From Bacillus solitudinis (lineage in GTDB: Bacteria; Bacillota; Bacilli; Bacillales; Bacillaceae_D): a stretch of 64,000 bases of DNA. Where the stretch lies: contig NZ_KZ454943.1 in NCBI RefSeq assembly GCF_002797395.1, forward strand, positions 4,516,253 to 4,580,252. The letters run 5' to 3'. The position numbers were made by a program, and so were the translations under genes. The notes beneath the pieces were generated by a model. The model worked only from the letters and a program-made list of their open reading frames with translations. It was not told the origin of the DNA and did not search any database. Positions 53,687-63,067 of the stretch are shown here, one piece after another; the first letter of the stretch is position 1; each line of letters starts with the position of its first letter.

Positions 53687-54646
53687 CTAATAAGATATTT
53701 CTTTTTTCGGTTTACCAAACACAGGAAACCCATTGTCGTCCCATTTAAATATCTGTGCATGCATATGACGATTTGGATCATCTAGTGGATTCCCTTTAAT
53801 CTCCTTATAGTCTCGCGCATGGTAAACAATCACATCTTCTTTCCCATCCTCCGTCACTGTAAAGCTATTATGTCCCGGCCCATACAATCCTTCTTGCTCA
53901 TCCGTCTGAAAGACTGGAACTGAGGACTTAGACCATGATTCCGGTTCTAAAAGATTGCTAGATTCATCTGCAGATAATAAACCCATACAATAGTGATAAT
54001 CAGTTGCACTGGCAGAATAAGCTATAAATACTTTTCCATGTCTAATTATAACAGCAGGCCCTTCATTTACAAGATAACCAACTCTCTCCCATTCATATTC
54101 AGGGGTAGAGATCATTACTTGTTCTCCCGTGATCGTCCACGGATTGGACATTTCAGCAATATATAAATTGGAGTTACCTTTAATCTTCGGGTCTTTTTGT
54201 GGCCAAACCAAATATCTTTTCCCATGATGTTCAAATGTTGTTGCATCCAATGAAAAAGATTCCCACTTTGTTTTTAATTGACCTTTTTCTATCCAACTCC
54301 CCTCCAAAGGATTGGAAGCATCATTTTCAAGAACATACATCCGGTGGTCATATAAATCTTCTCTCGATCCCGCTACTCGACCTGCTGCAAAGTAAATATA
54401 CCATTTCCCCTCTACATGATGAAGTTCTGGCGCCCATATATTTGCACTCATTTCTCCACTCTCATGTTTCTTCCAGGCAACGACCTTCTCAGCATCCTTC
54501 AATCCCGAAATGGTTTTCGAACGTCTTAATTCAATTAAATCAAATTCAGGTACTGACCCTGTAAAATAATAAAAACCATCCGTATGCTTATATACCCACG
54601 GATCTGCCCTCTGCTCAACAATCGGATACTTTAAATCAACTGCCAT
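53687..54646 (-). CDS. GH43 arabinosidase/xylosidase
   Basis: 319 residues from ATG 54646 (AAGGAG eight bases upstream). Five-bladed propeller glycosidase with the GH43 triad: Asp in VEQRADPWVYKHTDG, middle Asp in FSLDATTFEHHGKRYLVW, Glu in LVNEGPAVIIRHGK. No signal peptide, so it works inside the cell on imported oligosaccharides, probably releasing L-arabinose given the neighbours. A xylosidase activity cannot be excluded. Confidence 0.9.
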   Translation of the reverse strand: MAVDLKYPIVEQRADPWVYKHTDGFYYFTGSVPEFDLIELRRSKTISGLKDAEKVVAWKKHESGEMSANIWAPELHHVEGKWYIYFAAGRVAGSREDLYDHRMYVLENDASNPLEGSWIEKGQLKTKWESFSLDATTFEHHGKRYLVWPQKDPKIKGNSNLYIAEMSNPWTITGEQVMISTPEYEWERVGYLVNEGPAVIIRHGKVFIAYSASATDYHYCMGLLSADESSNLLEPESWSKSSVPVFQTDEQEGLYGPGHNSFTVTEDGKEDVIVYHARDYKEIKGNPLDDPNRHMHAQIFKWDDNGFPVFGKPKKEISY

Positions 54647-54781
54647 AAATGTCATCTCCTTTAACCTTATTATTTAATATTATTAATCTATTAATATAAA
54701 TATTAACACTTTGAAATTGATTTTCCAAGTGAATTTATTTCTTTCTCCTAGTATCTTAAAAATCTTGACTCGTTCATAATA

Positions 54782-54813
54782 AAAGAACTCTTTCTCAACA
54801 AAAAGAGTTCTTT
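54782..54813 (-). terminator. terminator of araR
   Basis: AAAGAACTCTTT and AAAGAGTTCTTT pair perfectly; on the minus strand the stem is followed by TATTAT. Confidence 0.85.
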
Positions 54814-54816
54814 GTG

Positions 54817-55941
54817 CTAATCTATTTTCTCAGTTGAAATTCGTCCTCTTACTGAGTTTCTAATAACTAATCGTGGTTCATACATAAAGGACTCGATTTG
54901 CTGGCTTGTTTGAACTGGTGAATGCCTTTGTTGAATTAATTGGTCAATCATCCATGCTGCCTTTTGCCCCATCTTATGCTGAGGGTGCTGAATCGTCGTT
55001 AATTTCACCTCAGACGCTTGCGCTAAAAACGAGTCATCATACCCAATAAGCGACATTTCTTCTGGGACTTGAACACCATGTTCTCTTAATACATCTAATA
55101 AAGTAAGCGCAAGTTGATCATTATAACTAATTAACGCTGTTGGTCGCTCGGATGGATTACTAAGAAGTTTGGTTAATTCTTTTCTAGGCTTTTCTTTCTT
55201 TTCTTCAGTCGTGTAGGTAATGATGTTTTTCGGATTTAAAGGGATTCCATATTGGCGATGAGCTTTAACGTATCCTTTCAGCCTTTTTCCTCCTTGGAGG
55301 TCGTCTGTTTTAAAAAAACCGATAATATCCTTATGACCTAGGTTAATTAAGTACTCGGCTTGAATGAATCCTCCCTTTTCGTCATCCAAAACTAAACTAA
55401 TCGGGTCAAGTTCATCATAGACAGCATTAATCATAATATAAGGAATATTTAATCGTTCAAAATTAAAAAAATAATTTATATTTGGTGAGGCATATGCACT
55501 TTTTGTCGGTTCAATAATCATGCCATCAAATTGCTGAGCTAAAATTGTTTCAAGGAAATACTTCTCTTTTTCTACATCATTATTTGTACTAAACACACTG
55601 ACTTGGTACCCATTTTCACTGAAATATGACTCGGCACCGCGTATAATAGTTGGAAAAATATAATCAGATATATAGGTTGTAATGATAGCAATTCTCTTAG
55701 ATGCAGATGGATGATGGGTCTCCTCCAATTTACGTTCTGCACAAAAGGTTCCAGATCCTTGCGAACGATAGAGCCATCCTTCATGGACAAGTTCACCAAT
55801 CGCTTTTCTCGTGGTATGACGACTCACACCGAACTGTTTCATTAATTCATTTTCAGAATGTATCTTTTGATTAGGTCGGAAGGTCCCATCAAGGATTTTC
55901 GACTTAATCGCTTGCTTAACCATATTGTATTTTGTCTGCAT
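54817..55941 (-). CDS. araR: arabinose operon repressor AraR
   Basis: 374-residue chimeric repressor: GntR-type N-terminal winged helix (residues 1-70; SENELMKQFGVSRHTTRKAIGELVHEGWLY) and LacI/GalR-type effector domain. The effector domain has IAIITTYISDYIFPTIIRGAE, GHKDIIGFF and ALISYNDQLALTLLDVLREHG. L-arabinose releases it from DNA. An operator-like palindrome lies in its own upstream region (55989-56004), suggesting autoregulation as in B. subtilis. AGAGGTGTG precedes the ATG. Confidence 0.95.
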   Translation of the reverse strand: MQTKYNMVKQAIKSKILDGTFRPNQKIHSENELMKQFGVSRHTTRKAIGELVHEGWLYRSQGSGTFCAERKLEETHHPSASKRIAIITTYISDYIFPTIIRGAESYFSENGYQVSVFSTNNDVEKEKYFLETILAQQFDGMIIEPTKSAYASPNINYFFNFERLNIPYIMINAVYDELDPISLVLDDEKGGFIQAEYLINLGHKDIIGFFKTDDLQGGKRLKGYVKAHRQYGIPLNPKNIITYTTEEKKEKPRKELTKLLSNPSERPTALISYNDQLALTLLDVLREHGVQVPEEMSLIGYDDSFLAQASEVKLTTIQHPQHKMGQKAAWMIDQLIQQRHSPVQTSQQIESFMYEPRLVIRNSVRGRISTEKID

Positions 55942-55988
55942 TGTGTCACACCTCTTCGTTGCACATCAACTTTGTCTAATCATTTTAA

Positions 55989-56004
55989 ACTTATCCGTAC
56001 AACT
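55989..56004. promoter_or_regulatory. AraR operator upstream of araR
   Basis: ACTTATCCGTACAACT resembles the AraR consensus ATTTGTACGTACAAAT and the sites before araD. It lies 48 bases before the araR start. Confidence 0.65.
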
Positions 56005-56065
56005 ATCATACCATATAAAGAGACGTCTTTTATCATGAAGATTCCATCTTTGCATCCCTTCAAAA

Positions 56066-56111
56066 ACTAAAAAACGAAGCTTTGTATGCGAACATACAAA
56101 GCTCCGCTTCT
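56066..56111 (-). terminator. terminator of the araDBA operon
   Basis: GAAGCGGAGCTTTGTATG, TTCG loop, CATACAAAGCTTCG then six Ts on the minus strand, 15 bases after the araA stop. Confidence 0.93.
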
Positions 56112-56125
56112 CTAAACATGAATGC

Positions 56126-57613
56126 TTAGAATTTACGAGCAATTTCATTCCATTTTAGTTCATTACGGAACGGAATCATCTTCAAATCCTTATCAATAAT
56201 TACACATTCAATATCTGTCATTACAGACCAATCGTATAACTGGTCAACCGAGACCTCAAATGAGAAGACCGTATGGTGAGCTCCTCCAGCGTATATCCAT
56301 GCCTCTGCAGATTCGCTTAATGAAGGTTCTGGCTTCCATAATACTTGTGCTACTGGAAGATTTGGCATTGGTTGTTGCGGTTCAACAGCATTTACAGTAT
56401 TTACAACCAAACGCATACGCCCACCCATATCAACGAGTGATGCATTTAAAGCTGCACCTGCTGCTCCATCAAATACCATACGAGCTGGGTCGTCTTTCCC
56501 GCCAATTCCTAGTGGATGAACCTTAATCTTTGGCTTGTTCGCAGCCACAGTTGGACATACTTCAAGCATATGAGATCCGAGTACAAGCTCATTACTTGGA
56601 TCTAAATGATAGGTGTAATCCTCCATGAATGAAGTTCCTTTATTATTAGCCATAATTTTCATAACGCGAAGCAATGCCGCTGTTTTCCAATCACCTTCAC
56701 CTGCAAAACCGTATCCATCTTCCATTAATCGTTGGACAGCTAGTCCGGGAAGCTGCTTCATCCCATGAAGAACTTCAAAGGACGTGGTAAATGCTTGGAA
56801 TCCACCTTCTTCTAGGAACGATCTCAATCCAATTTCAATTCGAGCTTGCTCTAAAATAGAATCTTGATAAGCTCCTGGCTTTAGCCCTTCAGGATCAATT
56901 TCATACAATTCTTGATATTTATCAAATAATTCTTTTACTTCGCTATCTGAAACTGCATTTACATATTCAACAAGATCCCCAACTCCAAAACCTGAAATCG
57001 ACCAACCGAATTTAATTTGCGCCTCAACCTTGTCACCTTCTGTAACAGCTACTTCACGCATATTATCTCCGAAACGAGCGATTTTAAGATTCTTGCTCTC
57101 AGTTACACCAACAGCCGTTTGCATCCAATCAGCCATACGAGCATGTACATTTTTATCTTGCCAATGACCAACAACGACTTTACGGCCAATATTCATACGC
57201 GTTCCAATAAATCCATACTCTCTATCACCATGAGCAGATTGATTCAAGTTCATAAAATCCATATCAATTTTATCCCAAGGAATATCACGGTTATATTGCG
57301 TGTGCAGGTGAAGAAGCGGCTTATTTAAGATAGATAAACCAGCAATCCACATTTTTGCAGGTGAGAACGTGTGCATCCATGTAATAATCCCCGCACAATT
57401 ATCATCCGTATTTGCATCGACACATAAGCGACGAATCGAATCTGAATTCTTCAGAACTGGTTTGAAGACAATTTTAAATGGGAAGTTACCTTCTTTGTTC
57501 AATCCGTCTGTAATATGACTTGAATGTTCTGCTACTTGCTGAAGGGCTTCATCCCCGTAAAGATCCTGACTTCCTGTAATAAACCAAAACTCATATGGCT
57601 TTACTTTTAACAT
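56126..57613 (-). CDS. araA: L-arabinose isomerase
   Basis: Mn-dependent enzyme converting L-arabinose to L-ribulose, 495 residues as usual. FWFITGSQDLYG opens the protein. Active-site segments include WMHTFSPAKMWI, GFAGEGDWKTAALLR (catalytic Glu), TSFMEDYTYHL and MLEVCPTVAANKPKI. Third gene of the araD-araB-araA operon, 34 bases after araB, with GAGGAGG upstream. Confidence 0.97.
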   Translation of the reverse strand: MLKVKPYEFWFITGSQDLYGDEALQQVAEHSSHITDGLNKEGNFPFKIVFKPVLKNSDSIRRLCVDANTDDNCAGIITWMHTFSPAKMWIAGLSILNKPLLHLHTQYNRDIPWDKIDMDFMNLNQSAHGDREYGFIGTRMNIGRKVVVGHWQDKNVHARMADWMQTAVGVTESKNLKIARFGDNMREVAVTEGDKVEAQIKFGWSISGFGVGDLVEYVNAVSDSEVKELFDKYQELYEIDPEGLKPGAYQDSILEQARIEIGLRSFLEEGGFQAFTTSFEVLHGMKQLPGLAVQRLMEDGYGFAGEGDWKTAALLRVMKIMANNKGTSFMEDYTYHLDPSNELVLGSHMLEVCPTVAANKPKIKVHPLGIGGKDDPARMVFDGAAGAALNASLVDMGGRMRLVVNTVNAVEPQQPMPNLPVAQVLWKPEPSLSESAEAWIYAGGAHHTVFSFEVSVDQLYDWSVMTDIECVIIDKDLKMIPFRNELKWNEIARKF

Positions 57614-57647
57614 GTTTATTCCTCCTCTTATAATCTAGATAATTTTA

Positions 57648-59309
57648 TTAACCTTGACGAATCGCTTTTAATCTTTTCATTACATCATTTTCACCACGAC
57701 CAAAATAATCATGCAATGTTGAATATTCTTGGTATAGTTTTTCATAAATAGCGACGTTCTCTGGAATTGGCTCAAACGCTTCATCTTTCACTCGTGCCAT
57801 CTTCTTTGCTGCTTCGACAATGCTATCGTAGCCACCCTTATCTGCACCTGCTGCAACAGCTCCAAACATCGCTGCTCCAAGTGCTGGTGTTTGCTTAGAA
57901 TCCGCTACCTTGATTGGACGATTTGTTACATCTGCATAAATTTGCATTAACAAACGGTTCTTTTGTGGTAAGCCTCCACACGCATAAAGCTCTTCAACTG
58001 GTACACCATTTTGATGGAAGGCATCAACGATTTTACGTGTACCAAATGCGGTTGCTTCAAGTAAAGCGCGATAAATTTCCTCAGGCTTTGTTAATAAGGT
58101 CATGCCAACTATCAATCCGCTTAGTTCTGTATCCACTAAAACAGAGCGATTTCCATTCCACCAGTCTAAAGCAAGTAAGCCTGATTGCCCTGGCTTATAC
58201 TTCGAAGCTTCTTGTTCCAACCAAACATGAATATTGACGCCAGCTTTTTCTGCTTCTTCTTTTACATACGCAGGTACGGCATTTTCAACATACCATGCAA
58301 AAATATCACCAACTGCAGATTGACCAGCCTCATAACCTAGATACCCAGGAATAATTCCGTCTTCAACAACCCCGCACATACCTTCTACTTGGTTTTCTTC
58401 GGTACCTAAAAGCATGTGACAAATTGATGTACCCATAGCCATTACTAGCTTACCAGGCTCAGTCACTCCTACTCCAGGCACTGCAGCATGAGCATCAACA
58501 TTTCCAACCGCAACCGCAATTCCAGCTTTCAAGCCCATAAGTGAGGCCATCTCCTCTGAGAGTTCCCCCGCTTTTGTCCCTAAAGGAAGAATCTCCCCAC
58601 GAAGCTTAGTTTCCGTTAAGTTTTCAAGTCGTGGATCAAGAGCTTTAAAGAAATCTTTTGAAGGATAACCATCTTTTTTATGCCAATTTGCCTTATAGCC
58701 AGCAGTACAACTGTTTTTTGTAATATTTCCTGTCATTTTGAAAACGACCCAATCTGTTGCTTCAAGGAATTGGTCAGTCAAATCATAGATTTCGCTATCT
58801 TCATTAAGTATTTGCCATATTTTTGCCAACATCCACTCAGAAGAGATTTTCCCACCATATCGAGGCAAGAACGTTTCTCCACGTTTTTCAGCAATCTCAT
58901 TTATTAAATTGGCTTCTTCTTGACCTGCATGATGCTTCCATAACTTTAACCAGCTATGAGGTCTTTCTGCAAGTTCAGGTTTAAAGCATAGTGGTTCACC
59001 TTTATCGTCAACTGGGAGCATTGTGCACGCAGTGAAGTCAATACCAAGGCCAATCACATCCTCTGGGTTAATTCCTGATTCTTTTATTACAGCAGGGACT
59101 GAAGTTGTTAGTACCTCTATGTAGTCACGTGGATGCTGAAGTGCCCACTCATGCTCAAGCTTGATACCCGATTCAGGTAAACGTTCATCAATGACACCAT
59201 GTCGATATTCTGTTACGTGGTCAGCAACCTCTGTTCCATCGTGTAAATCAACAAGTACAGCACGACCAGAACCCGTTCCATAATCGACCCCAATAGTATA
59301 CTTTTTCAT
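57648..59309 (-). CDS. araB: L-ribulokinase
   Basis: FGGY-family sugar kinase phosphorylating L-ribulose at C5, 553 residues. [19 protein letters not shown] holds the N-terminal phosphate-binding loop. [28 protein letters not shown] and [21 protein letters not shown] are the characteristic ATP and sugar sites. It starts 22 bases after araD in the same operon. Confidence 0.97.
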   Translation of the reverse strand: MKKYTIGVDYGTGSGRAVLVDLHDGTEVADHVTEYRHGVIDERLPESGIKLEHEWALQHPRDYIEVLTTSVPAVIKESGINPEDVIGLGIDFTACTMLPVDDKGEPLCFKPELAERPHSWLKLWKHHAGQEEANLINEIAEKRGETFLPRYGGKISSEWMLAKIWQILNEDSEIYDLTDQFLEATDWVVFKMTGNITKNSCTAGYKANWHKKDGYPSKDFFKALDPRLENLTETKLRGEILPLGTKAGELSEEMASLMGLKAGIAVAVGNVDAHAAVPGVGVTEPGKLVMAMGTSICHMLLGTEENQVEGMCGVVEDGIIPGYLGYEAGQSAVGDIFAWYVENAVPAYVKEEAEKAGVNIHVWLEQEASKYKPGQSGLLALDWWNGNRSVLVDTELSGLIVGMTLLTKPEEIYRALLEATAFGTRKIVDAFHQNGVPVEELYACGGLPQKNRLLMQIYADVTNRPIKVADSKQTPALGAAMFGAVAAGADKGGYDSIVEAAKKMARVKDEAFEPIPENVAIYEKLYQEYSTLHDYFGRGENDVMKRLKAIRQG

Positions 59310-59331
59310 GAAATATCACTCCTACTCAAAC

Positions 59332-60036
59332 TTATTTTTGACCGTAATAGGCATTTGCGCCATGTTTTCTTAAAAAATGCTTGTCGAGAAGCGTTTGATC
59401 CATCGCCTTAGCATTTGGATTTAGAGCAAATGTATTAGTTGCCATTTTAGCAACCTCTTCTAGAACCACCGCATTATGAACAGCTGTATGCGGATCTTTC
59501 CCCCAAGCAAAAGGTGCATGCGCATTAACAAGTACACCTGGAACCATATTTGGGTCAATGTTCTCGCTTTTAAACGTTTCAACAATTACATTTCCTGTTT
59601 CTAACTCATAAGCCCCTTTTATCTCGTGCTCAGTCATCCGTCTCGTACATGGAATCTCACCATAAAAGTAGTCAGCGTGCGTAGTACCAAGAGCAGGAAT
59701 AGGCCGGCCTGCTTGAGCCCAACTAGTTGCACCTGGTGAATGTGTATGCACGATTCCACCGATTTCTGGAAACTCTTTATAAAGGACGATATGAGTCGCC
59801 GTATCTGACGAAGGTTTTAATGAACCTTCAACGACATTTCCATCTAAGTCCACAACAACCATATGTTCTATTTTCATATCTTCGTATTCCACACCGCTTG
59901 GTTTAATAACCACTAAACCTTTTTCACGGTCAATCCCACTAACATTTCCCCATGTAAACGTCACCATCTTGTATGTAGGAAGTGCTAAGTTTGCGTCTAA
60001 AACCGCTTGTTTTAATTCTTCAAGCATGAATGCCAA
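59332..60036 (-). CDS. araD: L-ribulose-5-phosphate 4-epimerase
   Basis: Zinc class II aldolase-family epimerase making D-xylulose 5-phosphate, which enters the pentose phosphate pathway. 234 residues. Zinc ligands in [13 protein letters not shown] and [13 protein letters not shown]-like segment ([13 protein letters not shown]); phosphate site TWGNVSG and [25 protein letters not shown] is family-specific. First gene of the operon, with an AraR operator in its promoter. Confidence 0.97.
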   Translation of the reverse strand: MAFMLEELKQAVLDANLALPTYKMVTFTWGNVSGIDREKGLVVIKPSGVEYEDMKIEHMVVVDLDGNVVEGSLKPSSDTATHIVLYKEFPEIGGIVHTHSPGATSWAQAGRPIPALGTTHADYFYGEIPCTRRMTEHEIKGAYELETGNVIVETFKSENIDPNMVPGVLVNAHAPFAWGKDPHTAVHNAVVLEEVAKMATNTFALNPNAKAMDQTLLDKHFLRKHGANAYYGQK

Positions 60037-60055
60037 CTCCTCTCTAATATCACTG

Positions 60056-60100
60056 TAAGTTCATTATATACTTGTACGGACAAATTTTCACTACTTTTTT
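60056..60100 (-). promoter_or_regulatory. araD promoter with overlapping AraR operator
   Basis: On the minus strand, TATAAT (at about 60064-60069) is preceded by the palindromic AraR site ATTTGTCCGTACAAGT (60070-60085) and a weak -35 hexamer GTGAAA. The operator fills the spacer, so AraR would block polymerase directly. Confidence 0.75.
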
Positions 60101-60171
60101 TTACTTTTTTTAAAATAACTCATTAAGCTGCAGATACTCTATAAATCCCAATGTATTTCAGCTATTAAATA

Positions 60172-60196
60172 ACTTACCGTACAAGACCGTACAACT
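60172..60196. promoter_or_regulatory. second, composite AraR operator
   Basis: Two direct TTGTACGG half-sites ten bases apart on the minus strand, about 105 bases upstream of the promoter site. The spacing and repetition would allow DNA looping between the two AraR sites, as known for B. subtilis ara operators. Confidence 0.6.
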
Positions 60197-60197
60197 T

Positions 60198-60227
60198 AAA
60201 AAGACCACCGCCGAAGGTGATCTTTTT
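60198..60227 (-). terminator. terminator of the aldose epimerase gene
   Basis: On the minus strand AAAAAGATCACC, TTCGGC, GGTGGTCTTTTT, just after the epimerase stop and beside the araD upstream operator. Confidence 0.9.
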
Positions 60228-60241
60228 AGATAACTATAGAA

Positions 60242-61279
60242 TTAGCTTATTGTCGTAAAGCGATACGTGGTGTTTGATTTATAAACATCATTTTTTTCTA
60301 AGATTGCTGAAGCGAACTTAGGGTGATGAATGGAATCTGGGGGACCTTGTGTTTCTAAACAAAGCCCTATGTGTTTGCGCGACTGACGATTCCGAATCGA
60401 GAAGGAATCATCCATTTGATTTCCTGTGTAAAGAACTACACTTGGCTCACTCGTTTCAATGATTAGCTTTCTTCCACTACTTGCATCTTCAAGAACAATT
60501 TCCTCGTCTTTGTTTTCATCAAGCATAAACGGATGATCATATCCAGATCCAGCTAACAGATTTTGTTTAAAATCTGACTTTGTTCCATCAATAATTTTTC
60601 GACCGGCACGAAAATCAAAACTTGTCCCCTCCACATCAACCAAAGAACCTGACGGCAGAAGATCGTCTCCTAATTCAATAAACTGGCTACTTTTTAAGGT
60701 TAATTGATGATTCAATATATCCTCTTTTAAATCGCCACTTAGATTAAAATAAGTATGGTTCGTTAAGTTAACAATCGTCTTTTTCGAGGTTTGGGCTTCA
60801 TATGTAATATCTAGTGTATTATTTGTTAAAGTATAAGTAACTTTCACTTTCAATTCACCAGGATATCCCTCTTCCATATCAGCACTGGTGTACGTAAACT
60901 CAATCTTATTTTCTTCATTAAATATGGTCGCATCCCATATTACCTTATCAAACCCTTTAGGACCACCATGTAAGTTGTTTTCACCGTCGTTCTTTGCTAA
61001 TTGATACGTTACGCCATCTAACTCGAATGTCGCGTCTTTTATTCTCCCCGCATTTCTACCAATAACTGCTCCAAAATAGGGAGAATCCTTTTGATATTCT
61101 TCTAATGTATCGAACCCTAATACAACGTTCTCTTTTTTTCCCTTTTCATCAGGTGCTAATAAACCTGTAATAATGCAACCATAATCAATACAAGTCATTT
61201 CAAGGTCTTTGTTTTTAATTGTGTAGGCTTGAACAACGTTCCCGTCAATTTCTCCAAATTTTGTTTTCGTAATCGCCAT
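60242..61279 (-). CDS. galM: aldose 1-epimerase (mutarotase)
   Basis: 345 residues from ATG 61279. Catalytic pattern of GalM: NRNAGRI-type FGAVIGRNAGRIK, ENNLHGGPKGFDKVIW (His), VNLTNHTYFNLSG (His), and Glu in IGLCLETQGPPDSIHHP. It interconverts alpha and beta anomers, and in this cluster the substrate is probably L-arabinose. The frame extends upstream into the regulator gene, but ATG 61279 gives the normal family N-terminus and clears the regulator stop by 31 bases. Confidence 0.9.
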   Translation of the reverse strand: MAITKTKFGEIDGNVVQAYTIKNKDLEMTCIDYGCIITGLLAPDEKGKKENVVLGFDTLEEYQKDSPYFGAVIGRNAGRIKDATFELDGVTYQLAKNDGENNLHGGPKGFDKVIWDATIFNEENKIEFTYTSADMEEGYPGELKVKVTYTLTNNTLDITYEAQTSKKTIVNLTNHTYFNLSGDLKEDILNHQLTLKSSQFIELGDDLLPSGSLVDVEGTSFDFRAGRKIIDGTKSDFKQNLLAGSGYDHPFMLDENKDEEIVLEDASSGRKLIIETSEPSVVLYTGNQMDDSFSIRNRQSRKHIGLCLETQGPPDSIHHPKFASAILEKNDVYKSNTTYRFTTIS

Positions 61280-61310
61280 CTCTTTTCCAGCTCCATTTCC
61301 ACTATTTATC

Positions 61311-62084
61311 TTATTCAACATTAGCTGTAATAATTTCCATCGGATAGTTTTCATTTAAATCCTTTAAAAATTCAGGATCACTCTTTGTGCTCGTAATAAA
61401 GACATCAATTTGTGAAGGCTTAATAGAGGAAGCAATTGACTTTCTTCCAATTTTAGTAGAGTCCATCATCACGACAATTCGGTCTGCATTTACACCCATT
61501 GCCTTTTTTAACTCCGCTTCATAAATACTAAATTCGGTCATGCCAAGCTCCTTAGTGATCCCATGAGCAGATGTAAAAAATAAATCGGCATGAATTTGCG
61601 AAAGGAGAGACTGACCAAGTAACCCCTCTACCTCACTACTTCCTGAACGAACGACCCCTCCAACAATGATTACCGTAATTTGTGGGTTTTGTGATAAAAG
61701 CTGTGCTGTAGCTAATCCGTTCGTGATGACCGTTAAATGGCGGTAATCTAATAATAATTTCGCGAATTCTAACCCAGTTGAACTAGCATCAATAATGACA
61801 CAATTTTTCCCCTCTAATAACTTAAGAGCTTCTTTGCCTATCGCTTTTTTTTCATTTATATTGATCTCGCTACGTGAAATGAAAGAAAACTCTTTCTCAT
61901 ATGTTTTTGGTAAAATGGCTCCACCGTGCGTCCGAGTCAAGAAACCCTCTTCTTCGAGAACTTTTAAATCATTACGGAGTGTTCCAACAGAAATATTCAT
62001 TTCTTGAGCTGTTTCTTTTACCGTAATTTGCTTTTGTTCACGCAACTTTTGCATAATTTTATTTCGTCGACTAGGCGCTAACAC
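61311..62084 (-). CDS. DeoR-family transcriptional regulator
   Basis: About 257 residues. N-terminal winged helix (APSRRNKIMQKLREQKQITVKETAQEMNIS; recognition helix VGTLRNDLKVLEEEGFLTRTHGG, with the family's hallmark) and C-terminal sugar-phosphate sensing domain (NCVIIDASSTG, VITNGLATAQLL, VIIVGGVVRSGSSEVEG). GTG 62084, ten bases behind AAGGAG, is the likely start; TTG 62090 is the alternative. It is divergent from araL and followed by the epimerase gene, so it probably senses a phosphorylated pentose derivative. Confidence 0.9.
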   Translation of the reverse strand: MLAPSRRNKIMQKLREQKQITVKETAQEMNISVGTLRNDLKVLEEEGFLTRTHGGAILPKTYEKEFSFISRSEININEKKAIGKEALKLLEGKNCVIIDASSTGLEFAKLLLDYRHLTVITNGLATAQLLSQNPQITVIIVGGVVRSGSSEVEGLLGQSLLSQIHADLFFTSAHGITKELGMTEFSIYEAELKKAMGVNADRIVVMMDSTKIGRKSIASSIKPSQIDVFITSTKSDPEFLKDLNENYPMEIITANVE

Positions 62085-62149
62085 ATGCAAACAACTCCTT
62101 ATTAATAATAACCTCCATAAATATACCACAATTTATCAATTGTTAAAAG

Positions 62150-62205
62150 AAATAAAGATACAAAACACAACAAAAATCAAAAAAACACAATAATGCACAA
62201 TTAAT
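62150..62205. promoter_or_regulatory. candidate DeoR-type operator with repeated TTGTG
   Basis: On the minus strand TTGTG occurs three times (TTGTGCATTA, TTGTGTTTTT, TTGTGTTTTG) in about 50 bases, two of them one helical turn apart. It lies between the divergent regulator and araL, upstream of the araL -35 box. Such direct repeats are usual for DeoR-family binding. Confidence 0.45.
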
Positions 62206-62207
62206 GT

Positions 62208-62236
62208 TTGACGATTCGCTATCTTGCGTTGATAAT
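62208..62236 (+). promoter_or_regulatory. sigma-A promoter of araL-araM
   Basis: TTGACG, 17-base spacer, GATAAT, 34 bases before the araL start codon. Confidence 0.85.
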
Positions 62237-62269
62237 AGAAAGAAAGAGTAACAAAAAAGGAGCGCTGAC

Positions 62270-63052
62270 ATGCTTGAAAACGTTGAAGGTTTTCTAATTG
62301 ACATTGACGGAACCGTATTAACAGGGAGTCAATTGATTCCTGGTGCAGACGTAGCAATTTCACAACTAAGAGCGCAAAATAAAAAGGTAGTTCTCTTCAG
62401 CAATCGCGGGAACATCTCAGGAAAAATGTGTGTTGAAAAGTTAAGACATGCTGGTGTTGAAATCGATGAACATGAACTTATGCTTGCTTCTACTGTTGCT
62501 GCCAAATTTATTAAACGCCATTACCCTAAAGCTCTAATTTGGGTATTAAGCGACCCAGGTTTGCATGAAGAATTACTTCACCATGAAGTCGAGCTTGCCA
62601 CGTCTCCAGAACAAGCTGATTTTCTCTTAATCTCTTTATTTGAAACATTAACGTATGATGATTTAAATTTAGCTTTTCGAGCGGTTCGAAATGGTGCAAG
62701 AATCATTGCTACAAATGCCGACAAAACCTTTCCGAATGAAGAAGGCTGTGCAATTGATGTGGCTGGAATGATCGGAGCAATTGAAGGAGCTACTGGAAAA
62801 CTACCGGAAATTGTAATCGGAAAGCCCTCTTGTTTTATGGTTGAAGCAGCCCTCGATCTAATTAAGGTGCCCGCTGAAAAATGCATGATTGTCGGCGACA
62901 GTCCTGATTCAGATATCGTACTCGGGAACATGCATGATATTAAAACCACCCTAGTCCTAACAGGCAACACCAAAATAGAACATGTTAATACATTAATCGG
63001 TCGTAGAAAACCTTTATATGTCATTAATACACTTAGTGAGTTAACTAAATAG
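62270..63052 (+). CDS. araL: HAD-IIA sugar phosphatase AraL
   Basis: NagD-like HAD phosphatase, 260 residues. Motif I FLIDIDGTVLTG, C2B cap in the middle, Lys of VIGKPSCFM, and motif IV MIVGDSPDSDIVLG. B. subtilis AraL dephosphorylates sugar phosphates and is thought to detoxify intermediates when arabinose metabolism is unbalanced. Here it heads a separate operon with araM and is transcribed away from the DeoR gene, whereas B. subtilis has araL inside araABDLMNPQ. AAAAGGAGCG precedes the ATG. Confidence 0.9.
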   Translation: MLENVEGFLIDIDGTVLTGSQLIPGADVAISQLRAQNKKVVLFSNRGNISGKMCVEKLRHAGVEIDEHELMLASTVAAKFIKRHYPKALIWVLSDPGLHEELLHHEVELATSPEQADFLLISLFETLTYDDLNLAFRAVRNGARIIATNADKTFPNEEGCAIDVAGMIGAIEGATGKLPEIVIGKPSCFMVEAALDLIKVPAEKCMIVGDSPDSDIVLGNMHDIKTTLVLTGNTKIEHVNTLIGRRKPLYVINTLSELTK

Positions 63053-63067
63053 TAGGAGGTAATTTAA

